A stretch of 64,000 bases of DNA, from contig NZ_JAUHHC010000002.1 in NCBI RefSeq assembly GCF_030410485.1, positions 868,001 to 932,000 of the forward strand, given 5' to 3'. Shown here in pieces: positions 18,440 through 30,656 of this stretch. The stretch is from Roseateles violae. GTDB lineage: Bacteria; Pseudomonadota; Gammaproteobacteria; Burkholderiales; Burkholderiaceae_C. The notes under the pieces are model-generated. The model did not search any database. It was not told the origin of the DNA and was given only the letters and a program-made list of their open reading frames with translations. The position numbers and the translations under genes were made by a program. How positions within the stretch are numbered: position 1 is the stretch's first letter; every line of letters begins with the position of its first letter.

Positions 18440-19699
18440 ATGTCGTTTGCAAGCCTGGGCCTCGCGCCCGCCCTGGTCCGCGCGGTGCGCGAGCAGGGCT
18501 ATCACGCCCCCACCGCCATCCAGGCGGCCGCCATTCCCGCCGTGCTGACCGGCCACGATGTGCTGGGCCTGGCGCAGACCGGCTCGGGCAAGACGGCCGC
18601 CTTCGCCCTGCCGCTGCTGCAGCGCCTCGTCACCGGCAAGCGGCCCGAGCCGCGCCGTCCGCAGGCGCTGGTGCTGGCGCCGACGCGCGAGCTGGCCGTG
18701 CAGACCGGCGAGGTGCTGCGCGATCTGGCGCGCTCGCTGCCCGAGCGGCTGAAGATTGCCGTCGCCTTCGGCGGCGTGTCCATCAATCCGCAGCTGATGG
18801 GCCTGCGCGGCGGCTGCGACCTCATCGTCGCGACGCCGGGCCGCCTGCTGGACCTGGTCGATCACAATGCGCTGCGCTTCGATGCGCTGGAGCTGCTGGT
18901 GCTGGACGAGGCCGACCGCCTGCTGGACCTGGGCTTTGCCGAGGAACTGCAGCGCATCCTGGCGCTGCTGCCGGCGCAGCGGCAGAACCTGTTCTTCTCG
19001 GCGACCTTCCCGGCCAGGGTGCAGGCCCTGGCCGAGGGGCTGTTGCGCGAGCCGCAGCGGATCGAGATCGCGCCGGAGCCGCTGCGCGTCGAGGCGATCG
19101 CCGAGCGCGCGATCCAGGTCGACAGCGCCCGGCGCACGCCGCTCCTGCGCCATCTGCTGCAAAGCGAGGGCTGGGAGCGTGCGCTGGTCTTTGTCGCGAC
19201 CAAATATGCGACCGAGCATGTGTCGGACAAGCTCTGGGCCCAGGGCATCAAGGCGGCCGCCCTGCATGGCGAGCTCAGCCAGGGCGGTCGGACCCGGGTA
19301 CTGGCGGCGCTGAAAAGCGGCGAGATCAAGGTGCTGGTCGCCACCGATGTGGCGGCGCGCGGCCTGGATATTCCGGAGCTGCCGGCCGTCGTCAACTACG
19401 ACCTGCCGCGCGCGGCGGCCGAGTACACGCACCGCATCGGCCGCACCGGCCGCGCCGGCGCGAGCGGCGTCGCCGTCAGCTTCGTCGCTGCCGACAGCGA
19501 GGCGCATTTCCGCCTGATCGAGAAGCGCCAGGGCCGGCGCGTGCCGCGCGAGCAGGTTGCCGGCTTCGAGCCGACCGAGGTGGCCAGCGAGGCGCAGGCC
19601 AGCGGCGGCATCAAGGGCCGGCGCAAGAGCAAGAAGGACAAGCTGCGCGAGGCCGCTGCCGCCGCCACAGCAGCGGCCGCGTCGGCCTCAGCGACTTAG
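18440..19699 (+). CDS. rhlE: DEAD-box RNA helicase, RhlE type
   Basis: ATP-dependent RNA helicase of 419 residues. Motifs in order: FASLGLAPALVRAVREQGY (Q-motif region), AQTGSGKTAAFALP (Walker A), PTRELAVQ, VATPGRLLDL, VLDEADRLLDLGF (DEAD), FSATFP, VATDVAARGLDIPEL and HRIGRTGRAG (motif VI). A short Lys/Arg- then Ala-rich tail is typical of RhlE proteins involved in ribosome assembly and RNA decay. Its stop codon overlaps the rdgC stop codon on the other strand. Confidence 0.93.
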   Translation: MSFASLGLAPALVRAVREQGYHAPTAIQAAAIPAVLTGHDVLGLAQTGSGKTAAFALPLLQRLVTGKRPEPRRPQALVLAPTRELAVQTGEVLRDLARSLPERLKIAVAFGGVSINPQLMGLRGGCDLIVATPGRLLDLVDHNALRFDALELLVLDEADRLLDLGFAEELQRILALLPAQRQNLFFSATFPARVQALAEGLLREPQRIEIAPEPLRVEAIAERAIQVDSARRTPLLRHLLQSEGWERALVFVATKYATEHVSDKLWAQGIKAAALHGELSQGGRTRVLAALKSGEIKVLVATDVAARGLDIPELPAVVNYDLPRAAAEYTHRIGRTGRAGASGVAVSFVAADSEAHFRLIEKRQGRRVPREQVAGFEPTEVASEAQASGGIKGRRKSKKDKLREAAAAATAAAASASAT

Positions 19700-20694
19700 T
19701 CCCAGGGCGCCGTCTCCAGCGCCGCCGGCTCGGCGGAGGCCTTCGGCTCCAGGGTGGCCGGCGCCGGCAGCGTGGCCGCCAGGGCGGCGCCGGCGGCCAG
19801 GAAGTCGTGTTCGCCGCCCAGGCCCTCGATCAGCGCCGGGATCAGCTCGGCCAGCTCGCCGGTGGCGATCACCGCGTCGGCGTCGAAGGCCTCGTCCTTC
19901 TGCGGCTTGTCATGGCCCTCGAAGACCTGGTCCAGGAAGGCGACCTTCTTGATCGCCAGGGTGTCGGTCAGCATGAAGGACACGCGGTCCTTGTAGCTCA
20001 TCGCCAGCCGGGTCGGGCGCTTGCCGCTGGTCAGGTGCTGGCGCACCTCGTCGATGTCCAGCGCATGACGGGCATAGCGGACCACCGATTTCTCGCCGTC
20101 CTCGCTCTTCAGCTCGCATTCGCGGTCGATCGTGAAGCCCTCGGGCGGCACACCGTCCATCAGCCAGGCGGCCATGCAGGTGGCTGGCGTCTCGGCGCTC
20201 TGCACCAGATGCAGCGAAAGGCCGTCCAGCGCCTTGATCAACAGGCTGACCACCTCTTCGGCGCGGGCCGGGCTCGAGGCGTCGATCATCATCAGGCGCT
20301 GCTCGGGCGCGATCCAGACCTTGACGCTGCTGCGCTTCTTGAAGCACAGCGGCAGCAGCTCATGCGTCGCCTGCTCCTTCAGGTCCTTCAGCGCCTTCTT
20401 GCCCGGCTTGCGGCCGGTCTGTTCCTCGATCTGGGCGGCGATCTCGTCGACCCGCTCCTTGACCACCGAGCCGGGCAGCACGCGCTGCTCGATCTGCAGT
20501 TTCAGGTGGTAGTGGCCATCGACCGCCTCGACCAGCAGCCCATGCTCCTCGCCGCGCGGCGGCACCCAGCCCAGGCTCAGCGCTTCGCTGGCCCCGCAGG
20601 GCTGGAACGGAGCCTTGGCCAGGCTTTCCTCGATCTGTTCGAGCGTCGGCTGCCAGTCGGCGCCGACGCGGTACACCATCAAATTCTTGAACAC
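19696..20694 (-). CDS. rdgC: Recombination-associated protein RdgC
   Basis: Ring-forming DNA-binding protein, thought from E. coli work to restrain RecA-dependent recombination. The 332-residue protein begins MFKNLMVYRVGADWQ and keeps the central segments KPGKKALKDLKEQATHELLP and RLAMSYKDRVSFMLTDTLAIKKVAFLD that identify the family. It carries an Ala/Pro-rich C-terminal extension of about 40 residues. It converges on rhlE with a 4-base overlap. Confidence 0.95.
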   Translation of the reverse strand: MFKNLMVYRVGADWQPTLEQIEESLAKAPFQPCGASEALSLGWVPPRGEEHGLLVEAVDGHYHLKLQIEQRVLPGSVVKERVDEIAAQIEEQTGRKPGKKALKDLKEQATHELLPLCFKKRSSVKVWIAPEQRLMMIDASSPARAEEVVSLLIKALDGLSLHLVQSAETPATCMAAWLMDGVPPEGFTIDRECELKSEDGEKSVVRYARHALDIDEVRQHLTSGKRPTRLAMSYKDRVSFMLTDTLAIKKVAFLDQVFEGHDKPQKDEAFDADAVIATGELAELIPALIEGLGGEHDFLAAGAALAATLPAPATLEPKASAEPAALETAPWD

Positions 20695-20799
20695 TGCGAT
20701 GCAATCCTCGTCTAGCGGCCCGCCGCCGCCGTTCGAGCCGAGCGGCGGCGGGCGAAAAACAAAGATTGTGACGCAAAGCCGGCTGGATTCCGGCCGCGC

Positions 20800-22152
20800 T
20801 CAGGCGCGGCGGCGGATTCGGCCGGCGAGGGCGGCAAGACCGCACAGCAGCAGCGCGGCGCTGCCCGGTTCCGGCACGTTGACGGTGATCGCCTGCATCG
20901 TGCCGGTGAAACTGCCGTCCGACATGAAGGTCAGGCCGGTGACAAAGGCGGTCACCTCGAAGGGGTTCAGCTCGGCCGAGGTCTCGATGCCGCGTACCTC
21001 GAAGCGGTCGACGCCGCCGGCATAGCCATGCGCGGTGAAGTCGAAGGCCTGGCCGGCGGCCAGCCCGCTCTGCAGCAGGATCCAGCTGGCGCCGTCCCAG
21101 CCATAGACCTCGTAGAGGCCGTCGCCGACCTCGCTCGCGATCTGCACGCTGCGGAAGTTCGGGTCGCCGGCGCCGGTCTTGTAGCTGAAGCCGGTGGCGA
21201 CGATGGGGTCGATGAAGGTGACGCTATTGGCCGAGACATGGGCCACATTGAAGCCGTACAGCGGACCGCCCAGCAGGCCGCTGGTCGTCGGCACCGGCGT
21301 CAAGGTCGGCAGCTGGATATTGCCGACGCCGCCGGGCAGGGTGTTCGGATCGATGGGCAGGAAATCGAAGTAGGAGCTGGAGCGCGAGACCGGCGTGCCA
21401 TCGGCGCGCGTGTGGGTCAGCTCGATCGCGATCGAGTAATGCGTGCCGTATTGCAGCAGACCGGTCGGCACCGTGTAGTTGTTGCTGGGGAGCGCCTCGC
21501 TGATGTAGATCAGATCGCCCTGCTGGAAGCTGCCGGGATTGGTGGCGACGCGCGACACCACGGTCACCGGATGGCTGTTGTCGACGATGCGCACCCGCAT
21601 CTCGCTTACGGACGCCGGTGGCGCGTTCGGCGAGACCCAGCTGATGGACGGCGTCAGGCCGGCGCCGTTGATCGTCATCGACTGCACGAAGGGCATGGCC
21701 GCCACATCGCCGATGGAGGGTGTCTGGATCACCGAGTTGGTGCCCGGTGCGAACGTGGGGCTGGTCGACAGGATCAGGCTCCAGGGCCCGGTCATCTTGT
21801 CGTCGTAGGGGCGCGAGGCGTAGTACTGGTGCGGGTAGAAGCTCCAGTCGCGCTCGAACAGGCGTTGCTTGATCCAGTCGGGGTCGCTGGCCAGCGAGCC
21901 GCAGACGGCGCCGCTGGGGCAGTTGGCCGAGTAGCCGTAGACCGTGGCGCCCGGCTGGTCCAGCGGCGGTTGCACATTCTGCGCGCCCCAGACCATGATG
22001 TCGCCGGTGGCGAAATTGCCGGAATTGGCGCTGTTCTGCTGGCGCAGCGAGAACAGCGTGCCGGTGGTGGGCGTCGCCGCATCGGCGCACAGGCTGGCCG
22101 CGGCCAGGGCGATCGCTGCGGCGCAGCGTCCGAGCAAAGAGGCGGGGTTCAT
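20800..22152 (-). CDS. PEP-CTERM sorting-domain protein, unknown extracellular function
   Basis: 450-residue exported protein. MNPASLLGRCAAAIALAAASLCADA is a Sec signal peptide. The C-terminus VPEPGSAALLLCGLAALAG followed by RIRRRA is a PEP-CTERM anchor: the VPEP motif, one transmembrane helix and an Arg cluster. Such proteins are known to be processed by an exosortase (EpsH/XrtA type) encoded elsewhere. The central region has no recognisable enzyme motif. The ATG at 22152 has AGGAG upstream and is preferred over the longer open frame. A 5-bp GC hairpin with three T residues lies just after the stop (about 20775-20795). Confidence 0.85.
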   Translation of the reverse strand: MNPASLLGRCAAAIALAAASLCADAATPTTGTLFSLRQQNSANSGNFATGDIMVWGAQNVQPPLDQPGATVYGYSANCPSGAVCGSLASDPDWIKQRLFERDWSFYPHQYYASRPYDDKMTGPWSLILSTSPTFAPGTNSVIQTPSIGDVAAMPFVQSMTINGAGLTPSISWVSPNAPPASVSEMRVRIVDNSHPVTVVSRVATNPGSFQQGDLIYISEALPSNNYTVPTGLLQYGTHYSIAIELTHTRADGTPVSRSSSYFDFLPIDPNTLPGGVGNIQLPTLTPVPTTSGLLGGPLYGFNVAHVSANSVTFIDPIVATGFSYKTGAGDPNFRSVQIASEVGDGLYEVYGWDGASWILLQSGLAAGQAFDFTAHGYAGGVDRFEVRGIETSAELNPFEVTAFVTGLTFMSDGSFTGTMQAITVNVPEPGSAALLLCGLAALAGRIRRRA

Positions 22153-22256
22153 CGGCGACTCCTGTCTGCCGCAGCGGTTGGGGCGGCGGCCGTCAAGCGT
22201 AGTCCGGCGCCGCCGGGGCGCTATCCCCAAATCAGACGATGTCGCCGCAAGCGGGC

Positions 22257-22898
22257 TCAGGCAGCGGCAGCGGCGATCTGGCGCAGCGCCTGCTCGAAGA
22301 CCTCGGGCGGCTGGCCGCCGGAGATCAGGTGCTGGTCGTTGATGATGACCGCCGGCACCGAGTGGATGCCCGCGCGCTGGTAGAAGCTCTCGGTCTCACG
22401 CACCTCGGCCGCATAGCGGTCGCTGGCCAGCAGCGCACGCGCCTCGTCCTCGGGCAGGCCGACGGCGACGGCGCGCTCCAGCAGCAGCGCGTGATCGCCC
22501 GGGTTCTTGCCCTCGGTGAAATAGGCGCCGAACAGGGCCAGTTTCAGCGCCAGCTGCTTGGCCGGATCGAGCTCGCCGGCCCAGTGCAAGAGCCGGTGCG
22601 CATCGAAGGTGTTGTAGATGCGGTCGCGCGCGCCGGTCGTGAACGTGAAGCCCAGGGCCTCGCCGCGCTGGCGGATCGCCTCGCGGATCTGCGTGCGCTG
22701 CTGCAGCGTCGAGCCGTATTTGCGCGTCAGATGCGCCTCGATCTCCTCGCCCTCCGGCTCCATCTGCGGGTTCAGCTCGAAGGGCTGGAAGTGCAGGTTC
22801 ACCGGCAGCTCGGGCATCCGGGCGAGGGCCTGCTGCAGCGACTTGAGGCCGATGATGCACCAGGGACAGGAAACGTCGGAGACGAAATCGATCTTCAT
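22257..22898 (-). CDS. DsbA-family oxidoreductase, FrnE type
   Basis: 213-residue cytoplasmic (no signal peptide) thioredoxin-fold protein. The active site is CPWC at residues 11-14 directly after the first beta strand (MKIDFVSDVS), followed by a helical insertion and the cis-Pro loop (SVPAVIIN). FrnE-like proteins act as disulfide isomerases or in detoxification and polyketide contexts; the substrate here is unknown. Last gene of a minus-strand set with the AstE-like and PIG-L genes, 9 bases after the former. Confidence 0.88.
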   Translation of the reverse strand: MKIDFVSDVSCPWCIIGLKSLQQALARMPELPVNLHFQPFELNPQMEPEGEEIEAHLTRKYGSTLQQRTQIREAIRQRGEALGFTFTTGARDRIYNTFDAHRLLHWAGELDPAKQLALKLALFGAYFTEGKNPGDHALLLERAVAVGLPEDEARALLASDRYAAEVRETESFYQRAGIHSVPAVIINDQHLISGGQPPEVFEQALRQIAAAAA

Positions 22899-22907
22899 CC
22901 CGCCACC

Positions 22908-23894
22908 TTAAACGATCTGCCGGTTGCTCGCCCGCGCCAGGTAGAACCACTCGGTGCCCGGCTGGGCATTCGAGGCCGGGAAGACGATGCGGCCGTCGTC
23001 CGGCGCCAGCACCGGCTCGCCGTTGGCGCGGGTGCCGATCTGCTGGCCCTTGCTGACCGGATCGAAGCTGGCCCAGGCGCGCACGAAGCTGTCGCCCTCG
23101 TGCTCGCGGTCGATCACCTCGTAGAGCTGCAGGAGTTCCGGCTTCGTCGCCGGCCGCGGCTCGACGACGCCCGGCTCCAGCATGCCCAAGAGCACCATCG
23201 TGCGCAGGATGGCCTTGTAGGCGAACTCGGGGCCGTCCGGGTCCAGGTGCTGGCCGCATTCCAGCGTGATGCCGTAGCCGCCCTGCGAGCGCTTGTACTC
23301 GGTCGTGCCGACGCCGTAATGCGGGTCCTGCTGCAGCATCGCCTGGCGCGAGCCGTCGCCGGCACGGGCGGCACGGCGCTGCAGGCCCAGCGCATAGGTC
23401 GACAGCCAGCCCTCGACGATGCGCTCGGTGCCGACGCAGGCGGCCAGGCGCCCCTCGGCCAGCTCGTATGCGAACGGTTCCAGATCGCCGTCGTTATTGC
23501 GCGGGCCCAGCATCGCGAAGGGCTTGCCCTGGCCCTGGAAGCTGTGCAGGTCCAGCAGCACATCGCAGGCGGCCAGCTGCGGGCAGAGCTGGGTGGCGAT
23601 GCGGTCCTCGAAGTCCTGCGGCACGACCGGCGGGCGCAGATTGCGGTTCAGATTGCGCTCGCCCTCGCGCCGGCCCAGCCGATGCGCCAGCGGGTTGACG
23701 ACCGGGATGAAGGTCACCGAGCCGCGCAGCAACTGCAGTTCGCCGCTGTCGAGCTCGGCCATCACGCGCGTGATGCCGCCGACGCCGGCGGTCTCGTTGC
23801 CATGGACGGCGGCTGTCACCAAGAGCTTGGGGCCGCGCTGCAGGCCGGCGAACTGGTGGATGCGCAGATGGCGGGGATGGGGAAGGTTGCTCAT
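22908..23894 (-). CDS. Succinylglutamate desuccinylase/aspartoacylase-family zinc hydrolase
   Basis: 328-residue M14-related deacylase. Zinc-binding motifs HGNET (His31, Glu34) and DLHS (about residue 118), plus NPLAHRLGRREGERNLNRN, define the AstE/ASPA family, which cleaves N-acyl groups from amino acids. ECGQHLDPDG holds the catalytic Glu. The other arginine-succinyltransferase pathway genes are absent around it, so succinylglutamate is not necessarily the substrate. It sits between a PIG-L deacetylase and a FrnE-like gene on the same strand. Confidence 0.85.
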   Translation of the reverse strand: MSNLPHPRHLRIHQFAGLQRGPKLLVTAAVHGNETAGVGGITRVMAELDSGELQLLRGSVTFIPVVNPLAHRLGRREGERNLNRNLRPPVVPQDFEDRIATQLCPQLAACDVLLDLHSFQGQGKPFAMLGPRNNDGDLEPFAYELAEGRLAACVGTERIVEGWLSTYALGLQRRAARAGDGSRQAMLQQDPHYGVGTTEYKRSQGGYGITLECGQHLDPDGPEFAYKAILRTMVLLGMLEPGVVEPRPATKPELLQLYEVIDREHEGDSFVRAWASFDPVSKGQQIGTRANGEPVLAPDDGRIVFPASNAQPGTEWFYLARASNRQIV

Positions 23895-23924
23895 GCTGAT
23901 CGTCTAGCAAAAGGGGGGAAATTT

Positions 23925-24806
23925 TCAGAGGCCCAGCCAGGCCGTTTGCAGGCTCTCGCCGGCCGGGCACAAGCGGGCCGCCAGGTCGGCCGCCAGCGCG
24001 CCGTCGCGCATCGCGCTGAGGCGGTACAGGGTCGCGAACGCGTAGTCGGGCGCGGCCGTGCCGGCGCCGGCGATCAGCTCGCCGCCGCGGCGCACGCTGT
24101 CGGCCAGAAAGGCCGGCAGGCGCAGGTGATAAGGATTGCGCTCGACCTCGCCGAGATGGCGGGACAAGGCCTGCACCAGGCGCGCCGTGTCGGCCACCGA
24201 GGTCTCGACCATCCAGTTGGGCGTGTCCAAGGTGCTCCAGAACTCGGTCTCGGCCAGCACCGTCGTCAACCGCGCCGCGGCCACCGCCTCGCAGACCAGG
24301 CGGTGCACGCCGATATGGGTGGCATTGCCGTCATGGCTGTGCGGCAGCAGGATCAGCTGCGGCCGGCGCTCGCGCAGCAGCTCGACCACCGTCTCCAGCT
24401 GCGAGCGCCACAGCGCCGGCTCGCGCGTCGCCGTGTCCGGCTTCAGGTCCTCGAAGCCCTCCTCGCGCAGGCGGATGTTCGCGAAGCCCAGCAGCGCGCA
24501 CGCCGCCTCCAGCTCCTGCCAGCGCTCGGCGCGGCGGGTCCGATTGCTGCCCAGGGTGACGGCCACATTGGTGATCTGCCAGCCGGCCTCCCGGCGCAGG
24601 CGCAGCGGCAGGGCGCCGACGATGCATTCATCATCCGGATGCGGCGCGAAGATCAGACAGCTGCCGCCGGCCTGCTCAAGCCGGGCCGGCGCCGCGCTGG
24701 CCGGCGCGCCCAGCAACTCGGCAAAGGGCTCGACCCAGGCCTGCCAGCGGGCCAGGTCCTCGGCATCGCTCAAGTGGCGTTCGGGTTTCAGGGCGGGGGG
24801 CAGCAT
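23925..24806 (-). CDS. PIG-L-family (LmbE-like) deacetylase
   Basis: 293-residue zinc-dependent amidase of the N-acetylglucosamine-deacetylase-like family. FAPHPDDECIVG (His56, Asp58, Asp59) is the metal and catalytic motif, and LLPHSHDGNATHIGVH carries the third zinc ligand. Family members deacetylate GlcNAc-linked small molecules or lipids. First gene of the three-gene minus-strand set followed 30 bases later by the AstE-like gene; the pair could act in succession on an N-acylated amino compound, which is inference. Confidence 0.85.
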   Translation of the reverse strand: MLPPALKPERHLSDAEDLARWQAWVEPFAELLGAPASAAPARLEQAGGSCLIFAPHPDDECIVGALPLRLRREAGWQITNVAVTLGSNRTRRAERWQELEAACALLGFANIRLREEGFEDLKPDTATREPALWRSQLETVVELLRERRPQLILLPHSHDGNATHIGVHRLVCEAVAAARLTTVLAETEFWSTLDTPNWMVETSVADTARLVQALSRHLGEVERNPYHLRLPAFLADSVRRGGELIAGAGTAAPDYAFATLYRLSAMRDGALAADLAARLCPAGESLQTAWLGL

Positions 24807-24885
24807 GGTCGTGATCCTAGGGGCAGGGTCGGGAACGGGTTCGGGTCGGGGGCATAGCTTTTTGGTGGAGCACTATGCCTGCGCT

Positions 24886-27899
<3,014 letters not shown>

Positions 27900-27938
27900 G
27901 GCTAAGCTGGGCTGTCGCCACCCGCGCAGGAGTCGCCG

Positions 27939-28226
27939 ATGAGCCCTCCCGATTTCGAGCAGTTCGCCGCCGCCAAACGCGCCGCCGGCTTCGACGAGGT
28001 GCTGGCGCGCGAATGGCCGCCGCTGACCGTCCTCGATGAGCATACGCACGACTTCGCGCTGCAGGCCCTGCTGGTGCGCGGCGAGATGTGGCTCAGCGTC
28101 GCTGGCCGGACGCGCCATCTGCGCCCCGGCGATGCCTTCGAGCTCGCCCATGGCGAGCCGCATGCCGAGCGTTACGGGGCCGAGGGCGCCTGCTACTGGG
28201 TGGCGCGGCGCGCCGCGGATAAATAA
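27939..28226 (+). CDS. Small cupin-domain protein
   Basis: 95 residues forming one small beta-barrel. DEHTHDFALQALLVRGE and RPGDAFELAHGEPHAERYG correspond to the two cupin motifs, with His residues that could bind a metal. Similar stand-alone cupins, or the sensor halves of AraC regulators, bind small ligands; no function can be assigned. GCAGGAG lies upstream of the ATG. It is convergent with the GGDEF gene, 7 bases apart. Confidence 0.75.
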   Translation: MSPPDFEQFAAAKRAAGFDEVLAREWPPLTVLDEHTHDFALQALLVRGEMWLSVAGRTRHLRPGDAFELAHGEPHAERYGAEGACYWVARRAADK

Positions 28227-28233
28227 GGCGGAC

Positions 28234-29268
28234 TCAGCGGCGGGCCTGGCGCTGGCGCTTGACCTCGTACATGGCCGCATCGGCCAGCGTCAGCGCGGCC
28301 TCGACATCGGGCACCTGCCGAGGCGCCAGCGCGACGACGCCGATGCTGGCGCCGGCGTAGTCGAGCCGGTGCTCGCCGAGCTGGAATTCGCCGACCGTGG
28401 CCTCCGCACAGCGCCGCTGCAGCGCCGCGGCGGCCTTGCCGGCGAGCTCGCCGGCAAGGCCCTGGGCATCGAGCGCCGGGCCGCCGCTGACCAGCACGAA
28501 CTCGTCGCCGCCCAGCCGCCCCAGCACATCGCCGCCGCGCAGCACGGCCGACAGGCGGCCCGCCTGCTCTTGCAGAAACAGATCGCCGCAGTGATGGCCG
28601 TAGCGGTCGTTGATGCTCTTGAAGCCGTCCAGATCGATCAGGCCCACCAGCACGCTGCGGCCCTCGCGCCGCGCCTGGCTGAAGCGGCGCTTGAGCTCGT
28701 CGAGCAGTGCGCGGCGGTTCGGCAGGCCGGTCAGCGTGTCCAGCAGCGCATAGCCGAGCAGCTGCTCATTGGCCTGGCGCAGGCGCTCGAGCAGGCGCTC
28801 GCGCTCGATGAAGTCGCCGATCAGCTGCGAGAACAGGCGCAACACGGCCTCGGCCTCGCCGCCCACGCCGCGCGACTCGCCGCTGGCCGCGCACAGCGTG
28901 CCCAGCAGCTCGTCCTGCTCGCCGCGCACCGGCGTGCTCAGATAGGTCTGGATGCCCAGCTGTCGCGCCGCATCCGAATCGCCCCAGCAGGCCGGTACGT
29001 CGGTGGTTGCCATCCGGCCTTCTTCCAGCGCGCGCTTGCACAAGGTATCCGACCAGGGGACGCTCAGGCCCTCGGGGATCGTCATCGTGCCGGCGTTGCG
29101 CGCGAAGAGGATGTGCTGCACATCGGCCTCGAAATCGATCATGGTCAGATAGGTCGACTCCAGGCCGGTGACCTTGCTGAGCATTTCAAGCAGCGGGCGC
29201 GTCAGTTGTTCGAGCGAGCGGGCCGCGGGCAGGGCGGTCGAGAGTTGGGCGAGCAGCACGGTATCCAT
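28234..29268 (-). CDS. GAF-GGDEF diguanylate cyclase
   Basis: 344-residue cytoplasmic protein. Residues about 10-165 form a GAF sensor domain. A short coiled linker leads to the GGDEF domain, with DTLTGLPNRRALLDELKRRF at its start and RLGGDEFVLVSGG near residue 250, so the active site is intact and c-di-GMP synthesis is expected. RGGD lies five residues before GGDEF, matching the RxxD inhibitory site for product feedback. No EAL domain. Stands alone between the cupin gene and waaA. Confidence 0.9.
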   Translation of the reverse strand: MDTVLLAQLSTALPAARSLEQLTRPLLEMLSKVTGLESTYLTMIDFEADVQHILFARNAGTMTIPEGLSVPWSDTLCKRALEEGRMATTDVPACWGDSDAARQLGIQTYLSTPVRGEQDELLGTLCAASGESRGVGGEAEAVLRLFSQLIGDFIERERLLERLRQANEQLLGYALLDTLTGLPNRRALLDELKRRFSQARREGRSVLVGLIDLDGFKSINDRYGHHCGDLFLQEQAGRLSAVLRGGDVLGRLGGDEFVLVSGGPALDAQGLAGELAGKAAAALQRRCAEATVGEFQLGEHRLDYAGASIGVVALAPRQVPDVEAALTLADAAMYEVKRQRQARR

Positions 29269-29378
29269 GGGCGGGGGCAGGGCACGGGAACAAACGGTCT
29301 GCGGCGATTGTCACACCGGCAAGCGCGGCAAAACCAGCTCGAGCGGGCTCGCGGGCGAAGGGAAAACCCGGCGCGCCT

Positions 29379-30656
29379 TCAGCGGACGAGGGCCAGGATC
29401 GCCTGCGCCATTCGCGCGGCCGCGCCGCGATGCTCGGCGGCGAAGGCTTGCGCCCGGCCGGCGATCGCGGCGCGGCGCTCCGGCTGGGCGCACAGCGCCA
29501 GCGCCTCGTCCAGCCCGGCGCTCATATCGGGCACGCGCAGCGCGGCCCCAGCCGCCTCTGCCAGCTCGGCCGCCTCGGCGAAATTGAAGGTGTGCGGGCC
29601 CATCACGATCGGGCAGCCGCAGGCGGCCGCCTCGATCAGGTTCTGGCCGCCCAGCGGCGCGAAGCTGCCGCCAAGCAGGGCCGCGTCTGCCAGCCCGTAG
29701 TACAGCGCCATCTCGCGCATCGAGTCGCCCAGCCAGGCGTCCGCCGCCAGCGCCTCCTCCGGGGGCAGATCCTGCCAGCGGCTGCGCCGCGCCAGGCGCA
29801 GGCCGGCCGCCTGCAAGAGCGCGGCGACCTCGTCGAAGCGCTGTGGATGGCGCGGCACGACGAGCAGCAGCGGCCGCTCGCTGCCGGGCCGCTGCTGCCA
29901 GGCCTCCAGCAGCAGCGCCTCCTCGCCCTCGCGCGTGACTGCGGCCAGCAGCACCGGCCGGCCCAGGTGCTCGCGCCAGGCCTGGCCGCGCGCCAGCAGC
30001 GCCGCGTCCGGCTGCAGGTCGTATTTCAGATTGCCGACCACCCGCACGGCGGCAACGCCGCTGGCGCGCAGGCGCGCCGCATCGGCCTCGGTCTGCGCCA
30101 GCGCCAGCGCCAGGCTTTGCGCGGCCGGGCGCAGCAGCGCGGCGAAGCGTTCGCCGCGGCGCTGGCTGCGCGCCGACAGCCGCGCATTGGCCAGCACCAT
30201 GGGGACGCCGGCGCGCGCCGTCTCCTGCTGCAGATTCGGCCAGATCTCGGTTTCCATCAGCACGCCCAGCGCCGGCTTCCAATGGGCGAGGAAGCGCCGC
30301 ACCGCGCCCGGCGTGTCATAGGGCAGCCAGGCCTGCGCGTCGCCGGCTTCGAGCAGGCCCAGGCCGGTTTCGCGGCCGGTGGCGGTGCTGTGCGTCAGCA
30401 GCAGTCGCAGGCCCGGCCGCAGCCGGCGCAGCTCGGCGATCAGCGCCGCGGCGGCGCGCGTCTCGCCCAGCGAGACCGCATGGATCCAGAGCCAGCCCTG
30501 GCCGCCCGCCGGCGCCTTGTACAAGCCCAGCCGCTCGCCCAGAAAGCGCCGGTACAGCGGCTCGGCCGCGCCGCGCCGCCACAGCCGCAAGAGATACAGC
30601 GGCGTGGCCAGGCGCAGCAGCGCGCCATAGGCGAGGCGGGCCAGGCCTTGCTTCAA
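29379..30656 (-). CDS. waaA: 3-deoxy-D-manno-octulosonic acid (Kdo) transferase
   Basis: Transfers Kdo from CMP-Kdo to lipid IVA at the cytoplasmic face of the inner membrane. The 425-residue GT30 protein has an N-terminal membrane anchor, the IHAVSLGETRAA segment, FMETEIWPNL-type core (here GVLMETEIWPNL), PRHPQRF and LGGSFAPLGGQNLIEAA. It appears to start at TTG 30656, which overlaps the stop of the mutase gene (TTGA); no in-frame ATG precedes the conserved N-terminus. Coupled to the mutase gene. Confidence 0.93.
   Translation of the reverse strand: MKQGLARLAYGALLRLATPLYLLRLWRRGAAEPLYRRFLGERLGLYKAPAGGQGWLWIHAVSLGETRAAAALIAELRRLRPGLRLLLTHSTATGRETGLGLLEAGDAQAWLPYDTPGAVRRFLAHWKPALGVLMETEIWPNLQQETARAGVPMVLANARLSARSQRRGERFAALLRPAAQSLALALAQTEADAARLRASGVAAVRVVGNLKYDLQPDAALLARGQAWREHLGRPVLLAAVTREGEEALLLEAWQQRPGSERPLLLVVPRHPQRFDEVAALLQAAGLRLARRSRWQDLPPEEALAADAWLGDSMREMALYYGLADAALLGGSFAPLGGQNLIEAAACGCPIVMGPHTFNFAEAAELAEAAGAALRVPDMSAGLDEALALCAQPERRAAIAGRAQAFAAEHRGAAARMAQAILALVR

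Noticed and set aside
22153-22256. Sigma-54 promoter upstream of the PEP-CTERM gene
   Set aside because: No GG-N10-GC pair resembling TGGCAC-N5-TTGC was found on the minus strand in this gap.
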